From positions 1-21,189 of the forward strand of contig CAYYWW010000011.1 in the NCBI GenBank assembly GCA_964475515.1: 21,189 nt of DNA, read 5' to 3'. The stretch is from CAYYWW01 sp964475515. Lineage in GTDB: Archaea > Aenigmatarchaeota > Aenigmatarchaeia > QMZP01. The first letter of the stretch is position 1; every line of letters begins with the position of its first letter. This document shows, in pieces, positions 1-6,022 of this stretch. Made by a program: the position numbers and the translations under genes. The notes under the pieces were generated by a model, which had not been told where the DNA came from, did not search any database, and saw only the letters and a program-made list of their open reading frames with translations.

Positions 1-1
1 A

Positions 2-271
2 AAGCACAAAGGTTGCCTAAAAAAAATTGCAAAATCTGCTTACATTTTCGGCTCCACTGTTGAAAACTCTCTTGTGCAAGGTGAGAGTGATATTGACATG
101 TTAATCATACCAAAAAAAGGTGTCAATCTTAAAAAAGCATATAATGCTTTAGACTCTATGGTTGAAGAATTATTAGAGAGGGGATTCCCGGTTCATATTA
201 TTCTCTATGATCCATCTAGACATCCAAAGAACTTATTAGAAACAGCTAAAAGAGGAATAAAGGCAATGTGA
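2..271 (+). CDS. Nucleotidyltransferase-domain protein, 5' truncated by the window edge
   Basis: The frame is open from base 2, so the gene begins outside the window. The visible part carries the nucleotidyltransferase signature: a Phe-Gly-Ser (bases 47-55) followed about 13 residues later by Ser-Asp-Ile-Asp, then a hydrophobic strand. In this superfamily the Gly-Ser binds the NTP phosphates and the two Asp bind the catalytic metals. A GTG at 74 is not a credible start because it would remove the Gly-Ser motif. The remainder, about 55 residues, is helical and charged and ends soon after, like small stand-alone (MNT-type) nucleotidyltransferases. Substrate is unknown; a toxin-antitoxin MNT partner or a small-molecule or RNA transferase are all possible. 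It converges on the thioredoxin gene with a 23-nt gap. Confidence 0.75.
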   Translation, partial: KHKGCLKKIAKSAYIFGSTVENSLVQGESDIDMLIIPKKGVNLKKAYNALDSMVEELLERGFPVHIILYDPSRHPKNLLETAKRGIKAM

Positions 272-294
272 TAATGAAATAAAACAAAAGCCAT

Positions 295-657
295 TTAGAG
301 TTCACAGCCGCTTAATTCTGATAACCTCTCAAGAGACATCTCACCTGTGTATTTTTCCCCGTTTATGATCCATGCAGGAACATACATTATACCTTTTTCA
401 ATGCATACTTGTTTGTTCTCTGTGCATTCAACATAGTTAATATATTTAAATGCATCTCCAAAAAGAGCCTTTTGATTGTTGCAGTGAGGGCAGTATTTGG
501 AGCCATACATTACTATTCCTTTATCACTAAGGCATTGAGCGAAAACTTCAAGTTTATTTCTTCCATTATGGCTTATAAAATAACCAGATTCTGTTAAATA
601 ATAAACAAATAGGAGAAGAATAATAACGCTTGTTATACCAAGAGCAACTCTGTTCAT
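295..657 (-). CDS. Membrane-anchored thioredoxin-fold protein with CPHC active site
   Basis: 120 residues. One N-terminal hydrophobic segment (about residues 5-21) should anchor the protein with the catalytic domain outside. The thioredoxin-like domain has a Cys-Pro-His-Cys redox centre (C56/C59) and the cis-proline loop VPAW (P94). The wording around both motifs (MYGSKYCPHC; INYVEC; INGEKYTGE) resembles the thioredoxin domain fused to VKOR homologues, which catalyses disulfide formation outside the cytoplasm. Four further cysteines (C42, C78, C85, C118) could form structural disulfides. It lies 21 nt downstream of the DsbA-like gene on the same strand, so the two are probably cotranscribed. 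No VKOR or DsbB gene is visible. Family-level function is well supported; direction (oxidase, isomerase or reductase) is not. Confidence 0.85.
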   Translation of the reverse strand: MNRVALGITSVIILLLFVYYLTESGYFISHNGRNKLEVFAQCLSDKGIVMYGSKYCPHCNNQKALFGDAFKYINYVECTENKQVCIEKGIMYVPAWIINGEKYTGEMSLERLSELSGCEL

Positions 658-678
658 AAAATCTCATATATTAAAATT

Positions 679-1749
679 TTAACATTGGCCGCCGTTGCTT
701 GGATTTCCGCTTGAACTCAGCGTTTGATTGCATTCTTCTGGTGGGGTGCTAAATCCTGAACATATAGCTTTCTTATAAGCTTCTGGTGTCCTCGCACCTC
801 TATATTCCTGATCATTTATAAAGACTGTGGGCGAGCCTCTTACGCCGTATTGTTCATTAAGCTCAACTTCTCTTTGAAGTAATTCCACTGCTTCGTTCTC
901 TTGACATGTTTTTATCTTGTTTACGTCTATTCCAACGCTTTCTGCAATTGATTCCCAGCATGTATCAACATCCCTTGAGTTACATTTAGCATTTACTTCT
1001 TTTACAAAGTCCCACCAAGTGGAGTGGTCATAGTATTTCCAAACACAAAGTTCTCTTATGTCTTGGTGAAGTTCCTGGATACCGTGCATTGAACAATACT
1101 TTTCTTCTTCATCTAAACAGTAATCCTGCCAGTTTGCTCCCCTGTTTTTCGCATAATCGGAATAAATAACATAATGCGGTTCCCACTCAACCTTTTCACC
1201 AAGTAGTCTGTATACAGGTTCTAATCCGCTTTCTGCCTGGTTACCAAAAGGACAGAAACTCATAACAAAGAATTTTATGTTGGCTTTCTCTCTATCAGGA
1301 GCATCAAACTCAGTTGGTTGCTGCTCTTCTGGTATTTCTGGTGTTTCAGTTATATTTATCGCAGACGGGAAAAACAACACACCATCCTTGGTTACATAAG
1401 AATCATAAATTCTTCCATTCAATTCAACTTTCATGGCATAAAGACCGTTTTCTTCAGTTACATTGGTGAGAGTGGCATTGACGCCACGTAACAAATATGT
1501 ATTGATGTAATTTATCGCATTTTGGGCTGCTTCCTCTGCTGGAACAGAATTTGCAATTTGTCCTGTTAAACATTCACCAGAAGAATAGAGGAATGAAAGA
1601 GCGATGGTTAAAGCTACAAAAACAAACGTTGTGTACATCCAATAATTGGGTGTTGAAACCTTTTTCTTTGTTTCGACCTTTTTTTCAACTTTTACCTGAG
1701 ATTTTTTCTTCATGGCTGCTTTTCTTCTTGATTTATTTCTTTTCGGCAT
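679..1749 (-). CDS. Membrane-anchored DsbA-like thioredoxin-fold protein with single-Cys CPFG motif
   Basis: The frame opens at a GTG (1758), but ATG at 1749 is preferred because a GTGA Shine-Dalgarno-like sequence sits just before it. Residue numbers below count from the GTG. A Lys/Arg-rich cytosolic tail (1-38) precedes one membrane segment (40-60). A small domain with a glycine-rich YVTKDG turn (about 70-135) is followed by a DsbA-like domain (158-334). The active-site loop reads FCPFGN, so only C169 is present of the usual CxxC. The cis-proline element is RGSPT (P310). At least eight more cysteines lie in the helical insert and C-terminus, including a C-terminal Cys. It is likely an extracytoplasmic thiol reductase, isomerase or carrier. 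It is first in a probable two-gene unit with the CPHC thioredoxin. Confidence 0.8.
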   Translation of the reverse strand: MPKRNKSRRKAAMKKKSQVKVEKKVETKKKVSTPNYWMYTTFVFVALTIALSFLYSSGECLTGQIANSVPAEEAAQNAINYINTYLLRGVNATLTNVTEENGLYAMKVELNGRIYDSYVTKDGVLFFPSAINITETPEIPEEQQPTEFDAPDREKANIKFFVMSFCPFGNQAESGLEPVYRLLGEKVEWEPHYVIYSDYAKNRGANWQDYCLDEEEKYCSMHGIQELHQDIRELCVWKYYDHSTWWDFVKEVNAKCNSRDVDTCWESIAESVGIDVNKIKTCQENEAVELLQREVELNEQYGVRGSPTVFINDQEYRGARTPEAYKKAICSGFSTPPEECNQTLSSSGNPSNGGQC

Positions 1750-1784
1750 ATGACTCACTTGAATTTATTTTTTAAATTTGTCTT

Positions 1785-1800
1785 GTAAGTTTATAAACGT
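1785..1800 (-). promoter_or_regulatory. Candidate promoter of the DsbA-like/thioredoxin pair
   Basis: On the minus strand a TATA-like box lies in a perfect 10-bp palindrome (1789-1798, gtttataaac). A transcript starting about 26 nt downstream (near 1768) would give a leader of about 19 nt to ATG 1749, with GTGA inside it. The rest of the 1759-1856 gap is AT-rich without other visible structure. Confidence 0.45.
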
Positions 1801-1856
1801 TTAAAGAATGTAAATAAATTAACAATAAATTTTATATAGTTTAGCTATTTTGATAA

Positions 1857-2549
1857 CTACGAAATTACAACAAACTTTGCGAATGATTTAGATGGCTTTA
1901 TTGTTACACTTTCGCCTGTATTTATTTCTACAATATCCGAATTGTCTGCGGTCAGAATTCCGTTTTCTCTTTCTACCGTAACTATAGCAGGAGAATTTTC
2001 ATTTATCTTTATTGGTTTTCTCCTGGGAAAAACGTTGTTGAATCCTATTTTAAACCCCTTCTTAAATGGTTTATTTCCTAATGCTCTGTAGTAAGCAAAG
2101 GAACCAAAAGACGTTGATGCCACTATACCATCACCAATTATGTTTTTCAATTTCTTATTCCCAACTTCTAATGAAAACCTAAGAGCTGTCCTAGGGTCTT
2201 TATTTCTAATTTGTATTTCATTTAATGCTATGATTTTTTTATTTTTGTATAATGCTTCAATTTTTCGAAATTTCTTTATTCTGTAGCTCTTAGATTTTAT
2301 TTTCTTGAGAATTCTATTAAGGTCTTTAATTGTGTAGAATTTGTAGGCCTTTTCCCTTCTCGTGCTGTTTCGGTACATGATTGGAATTTTTGGTATGGAT
2401 GGATACTTATTTTCTGCCCTGAGAATTGTACCGTCGCCTCCATAAACTATTATAAAATCAGGTTTTGTTTTTGTTAACGAAAAACCAGCATCTTTTATTA
2501 TTTTGACGATTCTCTCCGAGTCTAAAAACGTTTCTAACCACATTTTCAT
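1857..2549 (-). CDS. NAD kinase-like protein (short, divergent)
   Basis: 230 residues, shorter than the usual 250-300 of ATP-NAD kinases. It has the defining motifs in order: GGDGT (residues 37-41), the NE pair that contacts NAD ribose (N110-E111) and the GDG...ST..GS.AY segment (139-153). NAD kinase phosphorylates NAD to NADP in the cytosol. The C-terminal beta-rich half is present, including a TADNSD stretch. The GDG segment reads FGSFAYY where most members have a TGSTAYS-like sequence, so substrate preference may differ. A TATA-like box near 2568-2578 lies about 24 nt upstream of the ATG, suggesting a leaderless transcript divergent from the glutaredoxin gene. An NADP supply role beside thiol-redox genes is attractive but only inferred. 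Confidence 0.82.
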   Translation of the reverse strand: MKMWLETFLDSERIVKIIKDAGFSLTKTKPDFIIVYGGDGTILRAENKYPSIPKIPIMYRNSTRREKAYKFYTIKDLNRILKKIKSKSYRIKKFRKIEALYKNKKIIALNEIQIRNKDPRTALRFSLEVGNKKLKNIIGDGIVASTSFGSFAYYRALGNKPFKKGFKIGFNNVFPRRKPIKINENSPAIVTVERENGILTADNSDIVEINTGESVTIKPSKSFAKFVVIS

Positions 2550-2630
2550 AATTATGATATAACAAACGTTTAATTAATAGTTAAATTAAAAGATTAAATT
2601 AAAAAATTCAAACAATTAAGAGGTGAAAAT

Positions 2631-2870
2631 ATGGCAAAAGTAAAGGTCTATTCGACACCAGCATGCCCTTGGTGCGTCAGGGTAAAGGATTTCCTTAAAG
2701 AGCATAACATAGAATTTGACGATATCAATGTTGCAGAAGATAAAGAAGCAGCTATGGAAATGATAAGAAAATCTGGGCAAATGGGTGTTCCTGTCGTAGA
2801 GGTTGGTGATGAGATTATTGTGGGTTTTGATGAAGAAAAATTACGAAAAGTCTTGAACATAAAAGATTAG
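2631..2870 (+). CDS. Glutaredoxin-family protein (CPWC)
   Basis: 79 residues, typical of small glutaredoxin/NrdH-like proteins. It begins with a beta strand and a Cys-Pro-Trp-Cys active site (C12/C15), then a helix, the cis-proline loop GVPVVEV (P54) and the GF(D)EEKL C-terminal element common to the family. No signal peptide or membrane segment is present, so it should work in the cytosol as a dithiol electron carrier, for example for a reductase. A strong Shine-Dalgarno sequence AGGTGA (2621-2626) lies 4 nt before the ATG. It is divergent from the NAD kinase-like gene across an 81-nt AT-rich gap and is followed by a gene with its own promoter, so it is probably monocistronic. Confidence 0.9.
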   Translation: MAKVKVYSTPACPWCVRVKDFLKEHNIEFDDINVAEDKEAAMEMIRKSGQMGVPVVEVGDEIIVGFDEEKLRKVLNIKD

Positions 2871-2899
2871 AATTCCGCTTACTACCAATACAATGATTA

Positions 2900-2917
2900 G
2901 TATCTTTATTTAGATAC
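2900..2917 (+). promoter_or_regulatory. TATA box embedded in an inverted repeat, promoter of the SDR gene
   Basis: The TATA-like sequence (2905-2914) is centred about 24 nt before ATG 2934, so the SDR/DUF3179 transcript is probably leaderless; no Shine-Dalgarno sequence is visible. The box sits inside a perfect 6-bp inverted repeat with a 6-nt spacer (GTATCT/AGATAC), which could be an operator. The arms are short, so chance is possible. Confidence 0.45.
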
Positions 2918-2933
2918 ACCAATAATTAATTAT

Positions 2934-3668
2934 ATGAAAACACCGAGATTGATGGGTAGAGTTGCAATAGTGACGGGAGCAGGAAGAGGCATTGGCCGTG
3001 CTATTTCATTAGAACTAGCCAAGGAAGGAGCAAAGATTGTTGCTGTTTCTAAAACTATACGAGAAGTAAGAGAGACTGTAAAGCAAGTTAAATGCAGTGG
3101 ATCTGATGGTATAGCGTTAAAAGTTGATGTAACGTCACCAAAAGATGTAAAAAACATGGTTAAAAAAACAGTACAGAAATTCAAAAGAATAGACATTCTT
3201 GTTAATAACGCTGGCGTGGCCATATATAAACCGCTTATCCACACAACTGAAAAAGAATGGAATGAAATAATTAAAACAAATCTTGAGGGCATTTTTCTAT
3301 GTTCAAGAGAAGTTCTCCCTGTTATGATAGCCCAGTGCAGTGAAGAAAATACGGATGAAATCGCGGGTGTAATAATAAACATTTCTTCTCAGGCAGGGAA
3401 GCACGGATTTTCTGGTCTATCTGCCTATTCTGCATCAAAATTTGGTGTGATAGGATTAACAGAGTCTTTGGCAGAAGAAGTTGCTGATTATAATATAAGA
3501 GTCTATGCACTCTGCCCGAGAGGCGTTGACACAAACCTTTACCGTTCTTTGTTTCCACATGCTGATACTTCTCGTCTATTAAAGCCACGTGACGTTGCCA
3601 AGAAGGTTGTTGAGCTGTGCTTACCAAACTGTCCAATTGAATCTGGTAGTGTGGTTGATGTTTTATGA
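2934..3668 (+). CDS. Short-chain dehydrogenase/reductase (SDR), FabG-like
   Basis: 244 residues, full length for a classical SDR. The Rossmann nucleotide-binding motif TGAGRGIG is at residues 14-21, NNAG at 91-94, and the catalytic tetrad can be placed as N116, S151 or S152, Y165 and K169 (YSASK). The PRGVDTNL segment after the catalytic helix matches the family's P-G-V-x-T element. These enzymes reduce or oxidise carbonyl/hydroxyl groups with NAD(P)(H); the substrate cannot be read from sequence. The stop codon overlaps the ATG of the DUF3179 gene (ATGA at 3665-3668), so the two are translationally coupled. The C-terminus is slightly short, lacking the common VDGG ending. Fold and catalytic competence are secure; the pathway is not. 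Confidence 0.9.
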   Translation: MKTPRLMGRVAIVTGAGRGIGRAISLELAKEGAKIVAVSKTIREVRETVKQVKCSGSDGIALKVDVTSPKDVKNMVKKTVQKFKRIDILVNNAGVAIYKPLIHTTEKEWNEIIKTNLEGIFLCSREVLPVMIAQCSEENTDEIAGVIINISSQAGKHGFSGLSAYSASKFGVIGLTESLAEEVADYNIRVYALCPRGVDTNLYRSLFPHADTSRLLKPRDVAKKVVELCLPNCPIESGSVVDVL

Positions 3669-4834
3669 AAAAAGGAAAGAAAATAACCCTAACGTTGATA
3701 GGTATCACTGTTCTTATATTTTTTGGTGCCATACAGAGTCCACTCATACGGGAGTGGATAATTTCTGCTATTTCTCAGTTTTTCAGCGAGCCTCCCACAG
3801 AAATAAATGAAACAATTCCCTACCAACCCGAGGAAAACACAACTCAAGAAAAGTTAAAAATAATCTCAGAAGAAGAAAGGGAAATAGAGATTACAGAGCT
3901 GTTTCCAAAACCTAAGGAACCGAACGTAATCGCAATTGACAACCCTAAATTTGTTCCTGTCGAAGAAGCTGACTCATGGATGCAGCCGTATGACAGGGTT
4001 ATTTATTTAATTTACAACGGAGTTGAAAAAGCATATCCACTTAAAATATTAAATTGGCATCATATTGTTAATGATTACGCTGGAAGCAAACCCATCGTGA
4101 TTACATATTCTCCACTTTCAGGGTCAAGTGTTGCATTTTTAAGGATTGTTAACGATAAAGTAGTTAGTTTTGACGTTTCAGACTATCTCTGGAGATCGAG
4201 TCTTCTTATGAAAGACAGGAGCGGAAACTCTTCACTTTGGAGCCAAATTTTTGGAGAGGCCATAACAGGCAACTACACTGGATACAAGCTTGAAAGAATT
4301 CAATGTTATACGGCTACATGGGAATGTTGGAAAGAATATTACCCGGAAAGTCAAGTGTTGTCCATAGACACCGGTTATAATTTCAGCTACGACACAAATC
4401 CTTATGAGGAATATCAGAGTAACGATTATGTTGATTACGGTGTTACATTCAATGATACTCGTCTTCACCCCAAAACAATTGTCTATAGTGTAAACATCAA
4501 TGGAAAACAAAAGGCATATCCGCTTGAAACAATAAAGGACATGAAAGCAATAAATGACATTGTGAATGATGTTCCAATTCTTGTTGTATGGGATTATGTA
4601 ATGGATACTGCAAAAATATTTGAAAGAAAAACAGGTAATGTAACACTGACATTTGGATACGGTAAAGGACGATTAATAGACAACAATGGATATTTATGGG
4701 ATTTTAACGGGGAAGGAATATCAGATGAGGTTTTTGGCGAAAAGCTTAAACCCGTTCCGTTTATGGAAATATTTTGGTTCGCCCAGCTTGCTTTCTATCC
4801 TGAAACAGAGCTGTACTCCCCGCAAACTCCCTAA
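3665..4834 (+). CDS. DUF3179 domain membrane-anchored protein
   Basis: 389 residues. An N-terminal membrane segment (about 7-24) and an acidic linker (40-75) place the main domain outside the membrane. The domain matches DUF3179 in several blocks: KAYPLKILNWHHIVND (122-137), the IVITYSPLSGSSVAF block (144-158), SLWSQIFGEAITGNYTG (190-206), and a second KAYPLE...VND...LVVW half. The family has no established activity. In most members I know, the central block reads YCPLC; here both Cys are Ser (YSPLSGS), so any Cys-dependent role would be lost. Translation is coupled to the upstream SDR gene through an ATGA overlap, implying a shared function. The lipoprotein gene downstream has its own TATA box. 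Confidence 0.85.
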   Translation: MKKGKKITLTLIGITVLIFFGAIQSPLIREWIISAISQFFSEPPTEINETIPYQPEENTTQEKLKIISEEEREIEITELFPKPKEPNVIAIDNPKFVPVEEADSWMQPYDRVIYLIYNGVEKAYPLKILNWHHIVNDYAGSKPIVITYSPLSGSSVAFLRIVNDKVVSFDVSDYLWRSSLLMKDRSGNSSLWSQIFGEAITGNYTGYKLERIQCYTATWECWKEYYPESQVLSIDTGYNFSYDTNPYEEYQSNDYVDYGVTFNDTRLHPKTIVYSVNINGKQKAYPLETIKDMKAINDIVNDVPILVVWDYVMDTAKIFERKTGNVTLTFGYGKGRLIDNNGYLWDFNGEGISDEVFGEKLKPVPFMEIFWFAQLAFYPETELYSPQTP

Positions 4835-4843
4835 TATTTTAAA
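4834..4843 (+). promoter_or_regulatory. TATA box of the Cys-rich lipoprotein gene
   Basis: The sequence atattttaaa is centred about 28 nt upstream of ATG 4867 and overlaps the stop codon of the DUF3179 gene. No Shine-Dalgarno sequence precedes the ATG, so a leaderless transcript is likely. Confidence 0.45.
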
Positions 4844-4866
4844 ACTGAAAAAACAAAATTAAATTA

Positions 4867-5193
4867 ATGAAAAAAATATTTGGAGTGGCTCTGGTTTGTT
4901 TGGTTTTTATTTCAGGATGTATCAGCACGGTTCAGATACCCGAGCCTACCGAAAAGGATATAGCTATTTCTAGATGCATTGAGCTTTGTAATTGGGAAAA
5001 AAACCGTGGTAGAGATTTGAGCAACGGGCCATGTCTTTCAGAAAATATAACAGAAGGATGGGTTTGTGATGTTGCTCATGATCCAAGGGAAGAAATAGAC
5101 AATTTGGAGGAAAATCAATGTAGTGAGTGGCAGAAAACTGCCTTTCATTTTGTAGAAGTCACACCTGAATGTAAATTTATAAGAGCGTTTTAG
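4867..5193 (+). CDS. Small Cys-rich lipoprotein, function unknown
   Basis: 108 residues. A short basic start, hydrophobic core and lipobox FISGC put the lipidated cysteine at C18, so the mature protein should be tethered to the outside of the membrane. The mature part has six more cysteines (in CIELC, PCLSE, WVCDVAHDP, NQCSEW and TPECKF), suited to three disulfides. The WVCDVAHDPR and HFVEVTPEC blocks look like conserved motifs of a small uncharacterised archaeal family, but I cannot name it. It follows the SDR/DUF3179 pair with its own promoter and converges on rpoN with a 13-nt gap. Lipoprotein status is well supported; function is not known. Confidence 0.75.
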   Translation: MKKIFGVALVCLVFISGCISTVQIPEPTEKDIAISRCIELCNWEKNRGRDLSNGPCLSENITEGWVCDVAHDPREEIDNLEENQCSEWQKTAFHFVEVTPECKFIRAF

Positions 5194-5206
5194 TTCATTG
5201 GAGAAA

Positions 5207-5401
5207 CTATTTCCTAAAAACAGCGATCCTTTTTGTCATATCTACATGCGTCAGAAATAATGATCTACAACAATATCTCTCTAAACCAAGCTTGTCCAAA
5301 GCATCCTTAGGCTTAATACCACTGTTTATCATTCTCTGATAATCTTCCCATAGATGCCCAACCGGTTTTCCACAACTTATGCAACGAATTGGTATAATCA
5401 T
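5207..5401 (-). CDS. rpoN: DNA-directed RNA polymerase subunit N (Rpb10 homologue)
   Basis: A short zinc-binding core subunit of archaeal RNA polymerase, involved in assembly of the D-L-N-P platform. The MIIPIRCISCGKPVG start and the ERYCCRSLFLTHVD block are the family hallmarks; zinc ligands are the CxxC near the N-terminus and the adjacent CC pair. The frame could open at ATG 5410, but ATG 5401 is chosen: it gives the standard MIIP(I/V)RC N-terminus and lies 27 nt from the centre of the TATA box, the right distance for a leaderless transcript. From 5401 the protein is 64 residues. The C-terminal tail (RIAVFRK) is unlike the usual ending but of normal length. It stands apart from other polymerase genes here. 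Confidence 0.95.
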   Translation of the reverse strand: MIIPIRCISCGKPVGHLWEDYQRMINSGIKPKDALDKLGLERYCCRSLFLTHVDMTKRIAVFRK

Positions 5402-5422
5402 AGTAATCATTAAATTTGAGTC

Positions 5423-5433
5423 TTTATATTTTA
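5423..5433 (-). promoter_or_regulatory. TATA box of rpoN
   Basis: Minus-strand taaaatataaa is centred about 27 nt upstream of ATG 5401 and only 18 nt upstream of ATG 5410. The geometry supports a leaderless mRNA starting at 5401. Confidence 0.55.
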
Positions 5434-5457
5434 AATTCTTTTACCTGCTTTAAATAC

Positions 5458-5943
5458 CTATGAATGAGTTGGCAATTTTATTTCTTCTATTAATTTCAAA
5501 TATTTGTCAAGTCTTTTTATCTGATCTTCAAGTATACTTATGGTTTTTTTTATGTTTTTTCTTTCTTCCGGGGGTAGTTTTTCTATTTTCCTTTCCATGC
5601 TCCTAAAATCCTGAAGTGTGTTTCTGATACTCTTTCTTGACTTCAATATTATTGCATTTTTTAGGCATTCCAGTAAATCGCTACTTAATTCTATATAGAG
5701 TTTTCTATCTGCTGTTTTTTTGATCTTTTTTACGACCCCGAGAACTTCAAGTAAATCTGAACTCAAGGAAATCATGCTTGTTGAGTATCCTGTTTCTTTT
5801 GCAAGCTCTTGTAATGACATGGGCTTTCCTTTAACCAATAAAACTCCAATTATTTTTCCGTGTAATGAGGAATATCCTAAAGAGGTTGCTACATCTGAAA
5901 ATGTGGAAAATATTTTTTTCTCGATGTCCGACTTTGTCACCAT
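5458..5943 (-). CDS. GbsR/MarR-type winged-helix transcriptional regulator
   Basis: 161 residues. An N-terminal helix is followed by a winged helix-turn-helix (about 20-80): HGKIIGVLLVKGKPMSLQE, the recognition region TGYSTSMISLSSDLLEVLG, and a basic wing VKKIKKTADRKLY. The rest (about 100-158) is a long charged helical region likely to form a coiled-coil dimer, as in GbsR-type regulators. No ligand domain is evident. It is divergent from the pilin-like gene at 6023; the 79-nt gap holds a perfect inverted repeat (5946-5970) that overlaps its own TATA box, suggesting autoregulation and perhaps control of the neighbour. The ATG at 5943 lies about 23 nt from that box, consistent with a leaderless start. 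Regulator class is secure; the signal sensed is not. Confidence 0.8.
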   Translation of the reverse strand: MVTKSDIEKKIFSTFSDVATSLGYSSLHGKIIGVLLVKGKPMSLQELAKETGYSTSMISLSSDLLEVLGVVKKIKKTADRKLYIELSSDLLECLKNAIILKSRKSIRNTLQDFRSMERKIEKLPPEERKNIKKTISILEDQIKRLDKYLKLIEEIKLPTHS

Positions 5944-5945
5944 AG

Positions 5946-5970
5946 TTTATATATTATTGCAGTATATAAA
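5946..5970. promoter_or_regulatory. Candidate operator: 8-bp inverted repeat over the regulator's promoter
   Basis: Left arm tttatata (5946-5953) and right arm tatataaa (5963-5970) are perfect complements separated by 9 nt, giving 17-nt spacing from arm start to arm start. The right arm, read on the minus strand, is the TATA box of the regulator gene (about 23 nt before ATG 5943), and the left arm lies just upstream of that start codon. Occupation by a dimeric winged-helix protein would block the promoter. AT-rich arms weaken the inference. Confidence 0.45.
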
Positions 5971-6022
5971 TTTTTGAAATTTTTCCGATTTATTAAGAAA
6001 ACTGCAAAATATAAATTAAAGT

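Noticed and set aside
1795..2574. Shared aaacgtttaa sequence upstream of the DsbA-like and NAD kinase-like genes
   Set aside because: The core aaacgttt also occurs inside coding regions (near 2526 and 9444), so in this AT-rich DNA it is probably chance.
2930..3747. Long open frames on the minus strand across the SDR and DUF3179 genes
   Set aside because: They are antisense to genes with complete family motifs, have no recognisable domains or start signals, and are rich in residues typical of reverse-complement translation.
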